From Escherichia coli (lineage in GTDB: Bacteria > Pseudomonadota > Gammaproteobacteria > Enterobacterales > Enterobacteriaceae): DNA of 64,000 bases. The stretch is taken from NCBI GenBank assembly GCA_021307345.1, contig CP089930.1, positions 2,604,001 through 2,668,000 of the forward strand. The letters run 5' to 3'. Within the stretch, counting starts at the first letter, position 1. The number at the start of each line of letters is the position of its first letter. A model generated the notes under the pieces. It did no database searches, was not told the origin of the DNA, and was given only the letters and a program-made list of their open reading frames with translations. Position numbers and translations under genes: made by a program. This document shows, piece by piece, positions 29,875 to 40,023 of this stretch.

Positions 29875-31038
29875 TTAACGAGCAGCTTCGTAAATGCGGC
29901 GGCTGACATCCAGCGTAATGTCATGATTTTCGCCCAGTTGGGTCATGCCGTGTTCTTCCAGTTTCTTCAGCAATGCCGGGATGGAGCTGCCGTCCAGACC
30001 GTAGTCGGACAGGCGGGTCGGCACGCCCAATTGCTCGAAGAAGTTGCGGGTAGCGGCAATTGCAGCGTCAATACGCTCATCGTCGGAACCTTCAGTGATG
30101 TTCCAGACGCGTTCAGCATATTGCAGCAGTTTCGCGCGCTTGGTGTCGCGTTTTTCATTCCACAGAGCAGGCAGGACAATAGCCAGCGTTTGCGCGTGAT
30201 CCAGACCGTGCATCGCAGTCAGTTCGTGTCCCAGCATATGTGTTGCCCAGTCCTGCGGTACGCCGGCGCCGATCAAACCGTTCAACGCCTGAGTCGCAGC
30301 CCACATGACGTTGGCGCGCACATCGTAGTTTTCTGGCTCTTTCAGGGCTTTCGGACCATCTTCGAGAAGCGTCAGCAAAATGCCTTCTGCGAAGCGATCC
30401 TGAATTTTTGCATCAACCGGTTTGGTAACATACTGTTCCACGGTGTGTACAAAGGCATCCACTACGCCATTAGCCACCTGGCGCGGCGGCAGGGTGTAGG
30501 TATAAACCGGATCGAGCACGGCAAATACGGGTTGAACGTGGGCAGAATGGAACGCCTGCTTGTCGCCGGTGGTTTTACGGGAGATAACCGCACCTGCGTT
30601 GGATTCTGAACCGGTCGCTGGCAGCGTCAGCACACAGCCCATCGGGATGGCGCTTTTAATCTCTTTACCGCCCGTTTGCAGAATGTGCCACGGATCGATG
30701 TTCTCAGGATAATTTGCCGCTGCGGCGATAAATTTGGTGCCGTCCAGTACGGAACCGCCGCCAACCGCCAGCAGGAAAGTCACTTTCTGTTCGCGAACCA
30801 GTTTCACGGCGTTCATCAGCGTTTCATAAGCCGGGTTTGGTTCAATACCGCCAAACTCCAGCACGTCCATACCTTTCAGCGCATCCAGAACCTGATCGAG
30901 AACGCCAGTTTTTTTCACACTGCCGCCGCCGTAGGTAATCAATACGCGAGCATCGTGAGGAATTTGTTCGCGTAAACCAGCGATAGCGCCTTTACCAAAC
31001 AGAATACGGGTTGGGGTGTGCAGATTAAAGTTGTTCAT
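29875..31038 (-). CDS. yqhD: NADPH-dependent aldehyde reductase (alcohol dehydrogenase)
   Basis: 387-aa iron-dependent-type alcohol dehydrogenase, zinc-containing in E. coli, that detoxifies short aldehydes from lipid peroxidation, glyoxal and furfural. The nucleotide site shows YGGGS and GGGSVLDG. Metal ligands lie in VVDAFVH and GHELTAMHGLDH. The start MNNFNLHTP at 31038 has AGGGAG; the frame runs 8 residues further upstream without such a site. It is divergent from its activator gene yqhC. Confidence 0.97.
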   Translation of the reverse strand: MNNFNLHTPTRILFGKGAIAGLREQIPHDARVLITYGGGSVKKTGVLDQVLDALKGMDVLEFGGIEPNPAYETLMNAVKLVREQKVTFLLAVGGGSVLDGTKFIAAAANYPENIDPWHILQTGGKEIKSAIPMGCVLTLPATGSESNAGAVISRKTTGDKQAFHSAHVQPVFAVLDPVYTYTLPPRQVANGVVDAFVHTVEQYVTKPVDAKIQDRFAEGILLTLLEDGPKALKEPENYDVRANVMWAATQALNGLIGAGVPQDWATHMLGHELTAMHGLDHAQTLAIVLPALWNEKRDTKRAKLLQYAERVWNITEGSDDERIDAAIAATRNFFEQLGVPTRLSDYGLDGSSIPALLKKLEEHGMTQLGENHDITLDVSRRIYEAAR

Positions 31039-31150
31039 TACGTGCTCCCTTTGCTGGGTCAATATGAGGGCAGAGATCGGTCTGCCTGATGTTTTTCATT
31101 GTGGTCGCCAGCGTCGCTGCTCTCAATGCTCATTTCTGCCAATGTCTTGC

Positions 31151-31178
31151 CTATTTCTCCAGAGCACTGGAGAAATAG
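31151..31178. promoter_or_regulatory. 12-bp perfect inverted repeat between yqhD and yqhC
   Basis: CTATTTCTCCAG (31151-31162), loop AGCA, CTGGAGAAATAG (31167-31178). It sits 113 bp upstream of yqhD and 54 bp upstream of yqhC and has no T-run in either direction, so it looks like an operator rather than a terminator. YqhC is the obvious candidate ligand. Confidence 0.6.
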
Positions 31179-31231
31179 TACAAAATTGCGCACAATCAAA
31201 TTGACGCATTATTCTTAAGAAATTACGCGAT

Positions 31232-32131
31232 ATGAAACGTGAAGAGATTTGCCGCCTGCTGACGGACAAAATTAATAATCTGAAAAATAAAGAAAATAGT
31301 TTGTCTGAATTGCTGCCCGATGTGCGCTTATTGTATGGCGAGAACCCCGGCGCACGTACGCCGGTGATGTATGAGCCTGGCATCATAATTCTCTTTTCCG
31401 GGCATAAAATCGGCTATATCAATGAGCGCGTGTTTCGTTATGATGCCAATGAATATCTGCTGCTGACGGTGCCGTTACCGTTTGAGTGCGAAACCTATGC
31501 CACGCCGGAAGTGCCATTAGCGGGTTTACGTCTCAATGTTGATATTTTGCAGTTACAGGAACTGTTGATGGACATTGGTGAGGATGAGCATTTCCAGCCG
31601 TCGATGGCTGCCAGTGGTATAAACTCCGCTACGTTGTCAGAAGAGATTTTATGCGCGGCGGAGCGGTTACTTGATGTGATGGAGCGACCGCTGGATGCGC
31701 GCATTCTCGGTAAACAGATCATTCGCGAAATTCTTTACTACGTGCTGACCGGACCTTGCGGCGGTGCGTTACTGGCGCTGGTCAGTCGGCAGACTCATTT
31801 CAGCCTGATTAGCCGCGTGTTGAAACGGATTGAGAATAAATACACTGAAAACCTGAGCGTCGAGCAACTGGCGGCAGAAGCCAACATGAGCGTTTCGGCG
31901 TTCCACCATAATTTTAAGTCTGTCACCAGCACCTCGCCGTTGCAGTATTTGAAGAACTACCGACTGCATAAGGCACGGATGATGATAATCCATGATGGCA
32001 TGAAGGCCAGCGCGGCGGCGATGCGCGTCGGCTACGAAAGTGCGTCGCAATTTAGCCGTGAGTTTAAACGCTACTTCGGTGTGACGCCGGGGGAAGATGC
32101 GGCAAGAATGCGGGCGATGCAAGGGAGTTAA
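31232..32131 (+). CDS. yqhC: AraC-family activator of yqhD-dkgA
   Basis: 299-aa regulator with an N-terminal AraC-type sensing domain (cupin-like, residues about 45-190) and a C-terminal pair of helix-turn-helix motifs ([22 protein letters not shown] and the [22 protein letters not shown] segment). E. coli YqhC senses aldehydes and activates yqhD and dkgA. The start used here is ATG 31232; some annotations begin upstream, but I see no better ribosome-binding site. Confidence 0.95.
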   Translation: MKREEICRLLTDKINNLKNKENSLSELLPDVRLLYGENPGARTPVMYEPGIIILFSGHKIGYINERVFRYDANEYLLLTVPLPFECETYATPEVPLAGLRLNVDILQLQELLMDIGEDEHFQPSMAASGINSATLSEEILCAAERLLDVMERPLDARILGKQIIREILYYVLTGPCGGALLALVSRQTHFSLISRVLKRIENKYTENLSVEQLAAEANMSVSAFHHNFKSVTSTSPLQYLKNYRLHKARMMIIHDGMKASAAAMRVGYESASQFSREFKRYFGVTPGEDAARMRAMQGS

Positions 32132-32135
32132 ATGT

Positions 32136-32159
32136 GTTCCCGGACAAGTCGCCGGGAAC
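32136..32159. terminator. hairpin between yqhC and yghB
   Basis: GTTCCCGG (32136-32143) pairs with CCGGGAAC (32152-32159) between convergent genes. Both flanks have only short T-tracts, so it is a moderate terminator. Confidence 0.6.
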
Positions 32160-32170
32160 GGAGAAAAACG

Positions 32171-32830
32171 TCAGGCGTTACCGTATTTCTTTTTAATCAC
32201 CACAAACAGCGTGCCTAACAGGCCTGCGGTTAACAGGGCAATCGGCAGGATCATCAGGAACGTCATCACCTGATCTTCATGGCGCTTAACGAACGGGATC
32301 ATGCTTAAGGCATAACCAAAACTGGTCACCACGCTGACCCATAGCAATCCACTTAACCAGTTGAAAAACTGGAAGCGGCGGTTTGGCAACCCGGAAATTC
32401 CCGCCATGGTTGGTAGCAGCGTGCGGACAAATGCAAGAAAACGTCCAGCCAGCAAAGCCAGCAAACCGTGGCGGTCAAACATACAGGTGGCGCGCTGATG
32501 ATATTTGGCCGGAAGCTGTGCCAGCCAGCCTTTCACCGTTTTGGTATTACCTAGCCAACGCCCCTGAATATAACTTAACCAGCAGCCCAGGCTGGCTGCG
32601 GCAGTCAGAATCACGATTGTTGGCAGAAAATCCATCACCCCCTGGGCAATCAGTGCGCCAGCCAGTATCAACAAGCTGTCGCCTGGCAAAAATGAAGCGG
32701 GCAGCAGACCGTTTTCTAAAAACAGCGTGGCAAACATGACAAAGTAAACAACGCTAACAATATGAGGATCCGCCAGCGCGGCAAAGTCGTGTTGCCAGAG
32801 CGCAGCGATAATGTCTTGAATAACAGCCAT
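32171..32830 (-). CDS. yghB: DedA-family inner membrane protein
   Basis: 219-aa DedA/SNARE-associated family protein with four to six hydrophobic segments. The conserved features are [18 protein letters not shown], the GRF-x3-R segment ([14 protein letters not shown], with functional Arg) and GYALSMIP. With its paralogue YqjA it supports lipid balance, proton-motive force and Tat export of amidases; current work ascribes lipid scramblase or flippase activity to the family. Confidence 0.95.
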   Translation of the reverse strand: MAVIQDIIAALWQHDFAALADPHIVSVVYFVMFATLFLENGLLPASFLPGDSLLILAGALIAQGVMDFLPTIVILTAAASLGCWLSYIQGRWLGNTKTVKGWLAQLPAKYHQRATCMFDRHGLLALLAGRFLAFVRTLLPTMAGISGLPNRRFQFFNWLSGLLWVSVVTSFGYALSMIPFVKRHEDQVMTFLMILPIALLTAGLLGTLFVVIKKKYGNA

Positions 32831-32969
32831 GGACTTTCCTGTGGAACAGCGTTTAAGCCTTTATTTGCCTATTGTACTCCTGAATTGTCCGGGACGCCTT
32901 GATCCCGGACGCAACAATTTAAGACTATTCACAATTAAATGTCTGCAAAATTGTCCAAATTTGGCAATG

Positions 32970-34157
32970 TTACACAATTCGGGTAAATCCCGCGTTCAGA
33001 TCGGCAATCAGATCGTCGACGTTTTCCAGACCAATATGCAGGCGAATCAATGTGCCGCTGAAATCAATCTTTCCTTGTGGGCGGATGGCGGCGATATGTT
33101 CCGGCTGATTCGCGAGGATCAACGATTCATAACCGCCCCACGAGTAGGCCATGCTAAATAAACTGAAGTTATCCAGATAGTTCGCCAGTTCTTCATCGTT
33201 GAGTTTTTTCTTAAGCACAAAGGAAAATAGCCCGCTGCTGCCTGTAAAGTCTCGTTTCCAGAATTCGTGACCTTTACTTTCCGGCAGAGCAGGGTGGTTA
33301 ACTCGCGCTACTTGCGGATGTTCTGCCAGCCATTCAGCCACTTTCAGACTGCTTTCATGATGTTGACGCAAACGCACACCTAATGTGCGCAGGCCACGGC
33401 TGGTCATATAAGCGGTATCGGCATCGACCATTTGTCCCATCAGATAAGCGTTCTCCCGTAGTTGCTCCCAGCAACGGGCATTGCATACTGCGGTGCCGAT
33501 CATGGCATCCGAGTGACCTATCAGATACTTGGTTCCCGCCTGAATCGAAATATCAATACCAAAATCAAGAGCTTGAAAAAGCACCCCGGCAGCCCAGGTG
33601 TTATCGATCATAATGATGGCGTCTGGCACGACACTGCGCACGGCAGCAACAATCGCCGGAACGTCGTGGACTTCCATAGTGATGGAGCCTGGCGATTCCA
33701 GAAAGACGATTTTAGTGTTTGGCTGCAGATGTTTAACGATATCCGCGCCAATCAGCGGATCAAACCACGATGTTGTTACGCCCAGTTTGCTGAGGATTTT
33801 GCTACAGAAATCCTGACTCGGTTCATAGGCGGTATTGGTCATCAATACATGATCGCCCTGTTCGACAAAAGCAAGAATGGAATTGGCAACGGCGGCCGCA
33901 CCGCAAGGAAACAGTGCACAGCCGGCGCCACCTTCCAGTTCGCACATTGCTTCTTGTAACGAGAAGTGGGTTAACGTTCCGCGCCGTCCATAGAACAATT
34001 CGCCGTTGGCGCGATTACGCGTTGCATGTTTTTTCGCTTCAACGCTATCAAAAACCAGCGAAGAGGCGCGCTGAATCACGCTATTCACCGCGCCGAGAGT
34101 GTATTTTTTGCTGCGTCCTGCATTCACCAGTTGAGTATCAAGCTTTTTGTCCGCCAT
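32970..34157 (-). CDS. metC: cystathionine beta-lyase
   Basis: MetC cleaves cystathionine to homocysteine, pyruvate and ammonia in methionine synthesis. The 395-aa PLP enzyme begins MADKKLDTQ at 34157, with AGGA in place; the frame continues 45 codons upstream without protein-like character. The PLP Lys is in the [10 protein letters not shown] segment, and the SSLVF, YGRRGT and CGAAAVAN blocks are typical. Two adjacent met boxes lie in its leader. Confidence 0.97.
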   Translation of the reverse strand: MADKKLDTQLVNAGRSKKYTLGAVNSVIQRASSLVFDSVEAKKHATRNRANGELFYGRRGTLTHFSLQEAMCELEGGAGCALFPCGAAAVANSILAFVEQGDHVLMTNTAYEPSQDFCSKILSKLGVTTSWFDPLIGADIVKHLQPNTKIVFLESPGSITMEVHDVPAIVAAVRSVVPDAIIMIDNTWAAGVLFQALDFGIDISIQAGTKYLIGHSDAMIGTAVCNARCWEQLRENAYLMGQMVDADTAYMTSRGLRTLGVRLRQHHESSLKVAEWLAEHPQVARVNHPALPESKGHEFWKRDFTGSSGLFSFVLKKKLNDEELANYLDNFSLFSMAYSWGGYESLILANQPEHIAAIRPQGKIDFSGTLIRLHIGLENVDDLIADLNAGFTRIV

Positions 34158-34175
34158 GTCGGGATTCCTGTTTTT

Positions 34176-34191
34176 ATACGTCTGGATGTCT
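34176..34191 (-). promoter_or_regulatory. tandem met boxes (MetJ operator)
   Basis: On the minus strand two adjoining 8-mers, AGACATCC and AGACGTAT, each match the MetJ consensus AGACGTCT at five to six positions. They lie 19 bp upstream of the metC start and fit repression by MetJ with S-adenosylmethionine. Confidence 0.7.
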
Positions 34192-34326
34192 AAACTAGCA
34201 TGAATAACAGCGAGCGCATCCTGAAGAATTGGCATAAAGAAGAAAATTTTCGCAAATGGCGTTCTGGTGGCTTTTTTACTGCGTAAACGCAAAGAAAAGA
34301 AAGCAAAGGTACGGCAGTATGCAAAT

Positions 34327-34345
34327 AGTAATGAGAACGACTATC
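34327..34345 (+). promoter_or_regulatory. Fur box upstream of exbB
   Basis: The 19-mer beginning AGTAATGAGAAC agrees with the Fur consensus (GATAATGATAATCATTATC) at 13 positions. It lies about 80 bp before exbB, which is iron-regulated in E. coli. A TATTAT-type -10 is present near 34364-34370. Confidence 0.6.
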
Positions 34346-34408
34346 AATTCGACGTCGTTTTGATATTATTATGCGCAGATTTTGTGACTTGCGTCCTGGA
34401 GATACACA

Positions 34409-35143
34409 GTGGGTAATAATTTAATGCAGACGGATCTTTCCGTCTGGGGTATGTATCAGCACGCCGATATTGTCGTTAAGTGCGTGATGATTGGGCTTAT
34501 TTTGGCCTCCGTTGTCACTTGGGCAATCTTCTTCAGTAAGAGCGTAGAGTTCTTCAATCAGAAGCGCCGTCTTAAGCGCGAGCAGCAACTGCTGGCTGAA
34601 GCGCGTTCCCTAAACCAGGCCAACGATATCGCCGCTGATTTTGGTAGCAAAAGCTTAAGCCTGCATTTGCTCAATGAAGCGCAGAACGAGCTGGAACTGT
34701 CAGAAGGCAGCGACGATAACGAAGGTATTAAAGAGCGTACCAGCTTCCGCCTGGAGCGTCGGGTCGCCGCTGTGGGGCGTCAAATGGGACGCGGTAACGG
34801 CTATCTGGCAACCATTGGCGCGATTTCGCCGTTTGTGGGGCTGTTTGGTACGGTCTGGGGCATCATGAACAGTTTTATCGGTATTGCGCAAACGCAGACC
34901 ACCAACCTGGCGGTGGTTGCGCCGGGTATCGCAGAAGCATTGTTGGCAACAGCAATCGGTCTGGTGGCAGCGATTCCGGCGGTCGTTATCTATAACGTAT
35001 TCGCGCGCCAAATTGGCGGCTTTAAAGCGATGCTGGGTGATGTTGCAGCGCAGGTATTGTTGCTGCAAAGTCGTGACCTGGATCTGGAAGCCAGCGCCGC
35101 TGCGCATCCGGTTCGTGTCGCACAGAAATTACGTGCAGGGTAA
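34409..35143 (+). CDS. exbB: TonB-system energiser ExbB
   Basis: ExbB forms the pentameric proton-channel scaffold that, with ExbD and TonB, powers outer-membrane iron-siderophore and B12 receptors. The 244-aa protein starts with GTG at 34409 behind GGAG. It has three membrane helices, with a large cytoplasmic loop between the first and second. The MotA/TolQ/ExbB signature lies in GYLATIGAISPFVGLFGTVWG and the following AEALLATAIGL helix. exbD starts 6 bp after it. Confidence 0.98.
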   Translation: MGNNLMQTDLSVWGMYQHADIVVKCVMIGLILASVVTWAIFFSKSVEFFNQKRRLKREQQLLAEARSLNQANDIAADFGSKSLSLHLLNEAQNELELSEGSDDNEGIKERTSFRLERRVAAVGRQMGRGNGYLATIGAISPFVGLFGTVWGIMNSFIGIAQTQTTNLAVVAPGIAEALLATAIGLVAAIPAVVIYNVFARQIGGFKAMLGDVAAQVLLLQSRDLDLEASAAAHPVRVAQKLRAG

Positions 35144-35149
35144 TGCGCT

Positions 35150-35575
35150 ATGGCAATGCATCTTAACGAAAACCTCGACGATAACGGCGAAATGCATGAT
35201 ATCAACGTGACGCCGTTTATCGACGTGATGTTGGTTTTGCTGATTATCTTTATGGTGGCGGCACCGTTAGCGACGGTAGATGTGAAGGTGAACTTGCCTG
35301 CTTCTACCAGCACGCCGCAGCCGCGCCCGGAAAAACCGGTTTATCTGTCGGTGAAGGCAGACAACTCGATGTTTATCGGTAACGATCCGGTCACCGATGA
35401 AACAATGATTACGGCGTTGAATGCGTTAACCGAAGGCAAGAAAGACACCACCATCTTCTTCCGAGCGGACAAAACCGTCGATTACGAGACGTTGATGAAG
35501 GTAATGGATACGCTGCATCAGGCGGGTTATCTGAAGATAGGTCTGGTCGGCGAAGAAACTGCCAAAGCGAAGTAA
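35150..35575 (+). CDS. exbD: TonB-system component ExbD
   Basis: 141-aa inner-membrane protein with a single N-terminal transmembrane helix carrying the essential proton-coupled Asp in NVTPFIDVML (D25), followed by a periplasmic domain. It is translated right after exbB and is shared by the Fur-controlled promoter. Confidence 0.98.
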   Translation: MAMHLNENLDDNGEMHDINVTPFIDVMLVLLIIFMVAAPLATVDVKVNLPASTSTPQPRPEKPVYLSVKADNSMFIGNDPVTDETMITALNALTEGKKDTTIFFRADKTVDYETLMKVMDTLHQAGYLKIGLVGEETAKAK

Positions 35576-35583
35576 AGCAGAAT

Positions 35584-35614
35584 TGCCTGATGCGCTACGC
35601 TTATCAGGCCTACA
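35584..35614. repeat. REP element after exbD, first unit
   Basis: A GCCTGATGCG...TTATCAGGC palindrome of the enterobacterial REP type, 9 bp after the exbD stop. With the unit at 35647 in opposite orientation it makes a BIME. Confidence 0.8.
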
Positions 35615-35646
35615 AATCTATCACAACGTATTGAATTTGCATGACA

Positions 35647-35682
35647 TGTAGGCCGGATAAGGCGTTCACGCCGCACCCGGCA
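35647..35682. repeat. REP element after exbD, second unit
   Basis: TGTAGGCCGGATAAGGCG...CGCACCCGGCA is a standard REP unit, facing the first one across a 32-bp linker. Confidence 0.85.
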
Positions 35683-35700
35683 AGCGTTAAAAGTACGATG

Positions 35701-35736
35701 ATGCCCGGTTGCTTCACACAACCGGGCATTTTTTTA
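35701..35736 (+). terminator. exbBD terminator
   Basis: ATGCCCGGTTG (35701-35711) pairs with CAACCGGGCAT (35719-35729) and runs into seven Ts. It overlaps the yghA stop region. Confidence 0.92.
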
Positions 35737-36618
35737 GCCTAAATGTTCGCCGCCGCATACGCCGTGCACTTCTGCGGTGACGTAGCTCGACTCCTGACTT
35801 GCCAGATAAACATAAACAGGAGCCAGTTCCGCCGGTTGCCCCGCACGCTTCATCGGCGTTTTCTGACCAAACTGCGGGATCTTATCCTGCGTCTGTCCGC
35901 CGGAAATTTGCAGCGCCGTCCAGATAGGACCAGGTGCGACAATGTTCACCCGAATACCTTTCTCCGCGACCTGTTTTGCCAGACCACGGCTGTAGTTCAG
36001 AATCGCCGCCTTCGTTGCCGCGTAATCCAGTAAATGCGGGCTTGGCTGGTACGCCTGGATTGACGAAGTGGTGATGATACTGGCACCTTTTGGCAGCAGG
36101 AGGATCGCTTCCTGGGTTAACCAGAACAGCGCGAAAACGTTAATGGCAAAGGTCTTTTGAAACTGTTCGCTGGTGAGGTCTGCAATATCAGGAATGGCAA
36201 CCTGTTTCCCGGCGACCAGCGCCATAATATCCAGCCCGCCTAACGCCTTATGCGCGTCGTGAACCAGCGAACGGGCAAATTTCTCATCGCTTAAATCGCC
36301 CGGCAGCAGAACGACTTTGCGTCCGCATTCTTCAATAATCTTTTTCACATCCTGGGCGTCTTCTTCTTCCGCCGGAAGATAACTGATCGCCACGTCAGCG
36401 CCTTCACGCGCGTAAGCGATGGCGGCAGCACGACCGATACCAGAATCGCCCCCTGTCACCAGTGCTTTACGATCTTTCAGGCGACCGCTACCAACATAAG
36501 TTTTCTCGCCACAATCCGGCACCGGCGTCATCTTCGCCTGGATGCCTGGCGTCGGTTGTTTCTGTTTGGGATATTCACCAGTGTAATACTGCGTGGTCGG
36601 GTCTTTTAAATGAGACAT
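35734..36618 (-). CDS. yghA: short-chain dehydrogenase YghA
   Basis: 294-aa SDR-family oxidoreductase. An N-terminal extension rich in Pro/Gln/Lys (about 45 residues) precedes the Rossmann part with [10 protein letters not shown] (cofactor), the SSIQAY Ser, and the YAATKAA catalytic Tyr-x3-Lys. K-12 YghA has been described as an NADP+ aldehyde reductase; the natural substrate is uncertain. Single gene, convergent with exbBD. Confidence 0.94.
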   Translation of the reverse strand: MSHLKDPTTQYYTGEYPKQKQPTPGIQAKMTPVPDCGEKTYVGSGRLKDRKALVTGGDSGIGRAAAIAYAREGADVAISYLPAEEEDAQDVKKIIEECGRKVVLLPGDLSDEKFARSLVHDAHKALGGLDIMALVAGKQVAIPDIADLTSEQFQKTFAINVFALFWLTQEAILLLPKGASIITTSSIQAYQPSPHLLDYAATKAAILNYSRGLAKQVAEKGIRVNIVAPGPIWTALQISGGQTQDKIPQFGQKTPMKRAGQPAELAPVYVYLASQESSYVTAEVHGVCGGEHLG

Positions 36619-36739
36619 CGCTTTTCTCCCTTCAGGTTCAACGTCCTTTAAGGGTAGACGCTCTCGATGCGTTAATCAGGGAACCAGGAAGATCCCTAAA
36701 CCTCAGAATTATGCGACAAAGGTTTAACGTATATGTTGA

Positions 36740-37303
<564 letters not shown>

Positions 37304-37310
37304 TCTGATT

Positions 37311-37331
37311 CGGGCGCGGTTCTCGCGCCCG
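37311..37331. terminator. terminator between yqhA and gpr
   Basis: CGGGCGCG (37311-37318) pairs with CGCGCCCG (37324-37331), followed by TTATT on the plus strand. It lies between convergent genes. Confidence 0.7.
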
Positions 37332-37342
37332 TTATTAACAGG

Positions 37343-38383
37343 TTATTTATCGGATGACGCCTGCCACAGATTCAGCTCGCCATCGGCGATATGCTGGTCA
37401 ATCTGCGCCAGTTCCTCGGCGCTAAACGTCAGATTTTTCAGCGCCTGTACGTTCTCCTCCAGTTGCTCCGCGCGGCTGGCACCAATCAATACTGACGTCA
37501 CGCGATCATCTTTCAGCAACCAGCTTAACGCCATTTGCGCCATAGACTGACCGCGCTGCTGTGCCATTTCATTCAATAAGCGCAGGCTGTTGAGGTTGGC
37601 TTCGGTGAGCATTTTCGGCGTCAGGCCACGAACTTTATTCCCTTCACGATGCATCCGTGAATCCTCCGGAATACCGTTGAGATATTTTCCGCTCAGCAAT
37701 CCCTGAGCCAGAGGAGTAAAGGCAATGCAGCCCACGCCGTTATTTTCCAGGGTATCCAGCAGGCCGCTTTTATCTACCCAGCGGTTCAGTAAATTGTACG
37801 AAGGTTGATGAATTAACAGCGGAATTTTCCACTCGCGCAGCAACTCGACCATTTTTTGCGTCCGCTCTGGCGAGTAAGAGGAGATCCCGACATACAGCGC
37901 CTTACCGCTTTGCACAGCATGAGCCAGCGCAGAGGCGGTTTCTTCCATCGGCGTATTTTCATCGACGCGATGAGAGTAAAAGATATCGACATATTCCAGA
38001 CCCATACGCTTCAGGCTTTGGTCGAGGCTGGCGAGCAGGTATTTACGTGAACCGCCAGAGCCGTAAGGGCCGGGCCACATATCGTAGCCAGCCTTGGTTG
38101 AGATAATCAGTTCATCGCGATAAGCGGCAAAATCCTCCCGCAACAGTCGACCAAAGTTCTCTTCTGCGCTTCCTGGAGGTGGCCCATAGTTATTGGCTAA
38201 ATCAAAGTGCGTAATGCCTAAATCAAACGCTTTACGCAGGATCGCACGCTGTGATTCCAGCGCGTTAACGTGACCGAAATTGTGCCATAAACCGAGCGAT
38301 AACGCGGGCAGGCGTAAACCGCTTTTTCCGCAATAGCGGTATTGCATCTGCCCGTAACGTTCGGGATTTGCTAACCAGACCAT
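37343..38383 (-). CDS. gpr: L-glyceraldehyde 3-phosphate reductase
   Basis: 346-aa aldo-keto reductase (formerly yghZ) that reduces L-glyceraldehyde 3-phosphate and methylglyoxal with NADPH and contributes to methylglyoxal resistance. It resembles the Kv-beta/AKR14 class: HFDLANNYG gives the catalytic Asp and Tyr, STKAGYDMW gives the Lys, and FYSHRVD the His. The start at 38383 has a strong AGGAGAGG. Divergent from yghX. Confidence 0.95.
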   Translation of the reverse strand: MVWLANPERYGQMQYRYCGKSGLRLPALSLGLWHNFGHVNALESQRAILRKAFDLGITHFDLANNYGPPPGSAEENFGRLLREDFAAYRDELIISTKAGYDMWPGPYGSGGSRKYLLASLDQSLKRMGLEYVDIFYSHRVDENTPMEETASALAHAVQSGKALYVGISSYSPERTQKMVELLREWKIPLLIHQPSYNLLNRWVDKSGLLDTLENNGVGCIAFTPLAQGLLSGKYLNGIPEDSRMHREGNKVRGLTPKMLTEANLNSLRLLNEMAQQRGQSMAQMALSWLLKDDRVTSVLIGASRAEQLEENVQALKNLTFSAEELAQIDQHIADGELNLWQASSDK

Positions 38384-38539
38384 GACCTCTCCTTTCAACC
38401 GTTCAATTTCGAAACAATGTTTCTAGTTTAGCGATTCGCCAGCGTGTATCCCGTAGTGTGGCTCACAGAGTGACGAAAAACTGGGCAAAAACACGTGCTT
38501 ATGCTTTGCTTAAAAAAACACCAGTTGAGGAGTGCAACG

Positions 38540-39427
38540 ATGCCGCGTTTAACCGCCAAAGATTTCCCACAAGAGTTGCTGGATTACTACGACTATTACG
38601 CTCATGGGAAAATCTCGAAACGTGAGTTCCTCAACCTTGCGGCGAAGTATGCGGTAGGCGGGATGACGGCATTAGCGTTGTTTGATTTGCTCAAGCCAAA
38701 TTATGCGCTGGCGACTCAGGTAGAGTTTACCGACCCGGAGATTGTTGCTGAGTACATCACATATCCTTCGCCAAATGGTCACGGCGAGGTACGGGGTTAT
38801 CTGGTGAAGCCCGCAAAGATGAGCGGCAAAACGCCAGCCGTGGTGGTGGTGCATGAGAATCGAGGGCTGAATCCGTACATCGAAGATGTGGCACGGCGAG
38901 TGGCGAAGGCGGGGTACGTCGCCCTGGCGCCAGACGGTTTAAGCTCCGTGGGTGGATATCCGGGGAACGATGATAAAGGTCGTGAGCTGCAACAGCAGGT
39001 CGATCCGACTAAGTTGATGAATGATTTCTTTGCCGCAATTGAGTTTATGCAACGCTATCCGCAAGCGACAGGCAAAGTGGGTATTACTGGATTTTGCTAT
39101 GGCGGTGGTGTCTCAAACGCGGCTGCGGTGGCATATCCGGAACTGGCCTGCGCGGTGCCGTTTTATGGTCGCCAGGCACCCACCGCTGATGTGGCGAAAA
39201 TCGACGCACCTTTACTGCTTCACTACGCTGAACTGGACACCCGAATCAACGAAGGCTGGCCTGCTTATGAGGCGGCGTTGAAAGCGAATAATAAGGTCTA
39301 TGAGGCGTATATTTATCCGGGGGTTAATCACGGATTCCATAATGATTCCACGCCCCGTTATGACAAATCTGCCGCCGATCTTGCCTGGCAAAGGACGCTG
39401 AAATGGTTCGACAAATATCTCTCCTGA
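38540..39427 (+). CDS. yghX: dienelactone hydrolase-family protein, exported
   Basis: 295-aa protein of the dienelactone hydrolase family with an intact Cys-Asp-His triad: C186 in GFCYGGG, D233 in AELDTR and H264 in NHGFH. The N-terminus has S26-K-R-E-F-L followed by a moderately hydrophobic stretch ending ALA, a Tat-like signal with Lys in place of the first Arg. The start at 38540 is preceded by GAGGAG. K-12 yghX is annotated as a broken gene, while this copy is whole. The substrate is unknown. Confidence 0.88.
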   Translation: MPRLTAKDFPQELLDYYDYYAHGKISKREFLNLAAKYAVGGMTALALFDLLKPNYALATQVEFTDPEIVAEYITYPSPNGHGEVRGYLVKPAKMSGKTPAVVVVHENRGLNPYIEDVARRVAKAGYVALAPDGLSSVGGYPGNDDKGRELQQQVDPTKLMNDFFAAIEFMQRYPQATGKVGITGFCYGGGVSNAAAVAYPELACAVPFYGRQAPTADVAKIDAPLLLHYAELDTRINEGWPAYEAALKANNKVYEAYIYPGVNHGFHNDSTPRYDKSAADLAWQRTLKWFDKYLS

Positions 39428-39547
39428 TGGGTTTATCTCTTTCTGGATAACATTCTTAACATGCTGAAAAAAATAGCGTGCGCAAAAGTCGTTCTTTGCC
39501 TAAAATATCGCTATATAGGTTCATATATAACGTTTAAGGGCAAAACG

Positions 39548-39835
39548 ATGAATAACCATTTTGGTAAAGGCTTAATGGCGGGATTAAAAGCAACACATGC
39601 CGACAGTGCGGTTAATGTGACTAAATTCTGTGCTGATTATAAGCGTGGATTTGTATTAGGCTATTCGCACCGGATGTATAAAAAGACCGGTGACCGCCAG
39701 CTCAGCGCCTGGGAAGCGGGTATTCTGACGCGCCGTTATGGACTGGATAAAGAGATGGTAATGGATTTCTTTCGTGAGAATAATTCCTGTTCTACATTAC
39801 GATTTTTTATGGCTGGTTATCGCCTCGAAAATTGA
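39548..39835 (+). CDS. yghW: DUF2623 protein
   Basis: 95-aa soluble protein of the DUF2623 family, known only from enterobacteria. The protein starts MNNHFGKG at 39548; earlier in-frame codons do not look coding. Charged and aromatic-rich, no signal peptide. Function unknown. It precedes the hyb operon by 188 bp. Confidence 0.88.
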   Translation: MNNHFGKGLMAGLKATHADSAVNVTKFCADYKRGFVLGYSHRMYKKTGDRQLSAWEAGILTRRYGLDKEMVMDFFRENNSCSTLRFFMAGYRLEN

Positions 39836-40023
39836 TCAAACATACGTATTATCTTGCTTTAATTAATTACACTAATGCTTCTTCCCTTCGTTTTAGCGCC
39901 CCGCCGCAGTATCATGACAATGATAACCATAATAAATGTGTGGTAAATGGCGCATCGATCGCATTATTGATTTTGCGGTTGAGGCAAAATATATGCCAGG
40001 TCTTCGCAACGGAATAACTATAA
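39836..40023 (+). promoter_or_regulatory. hyb operon promoter region
   Basis: 188-bp AT-rich gap between yghW and hybO that must hold the hydrogenase-2 promoter, known in E. coli to be anaerobically controlled. I could not assign an FNR, NarL or IscR site with confidence. Confidence 0.4.
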
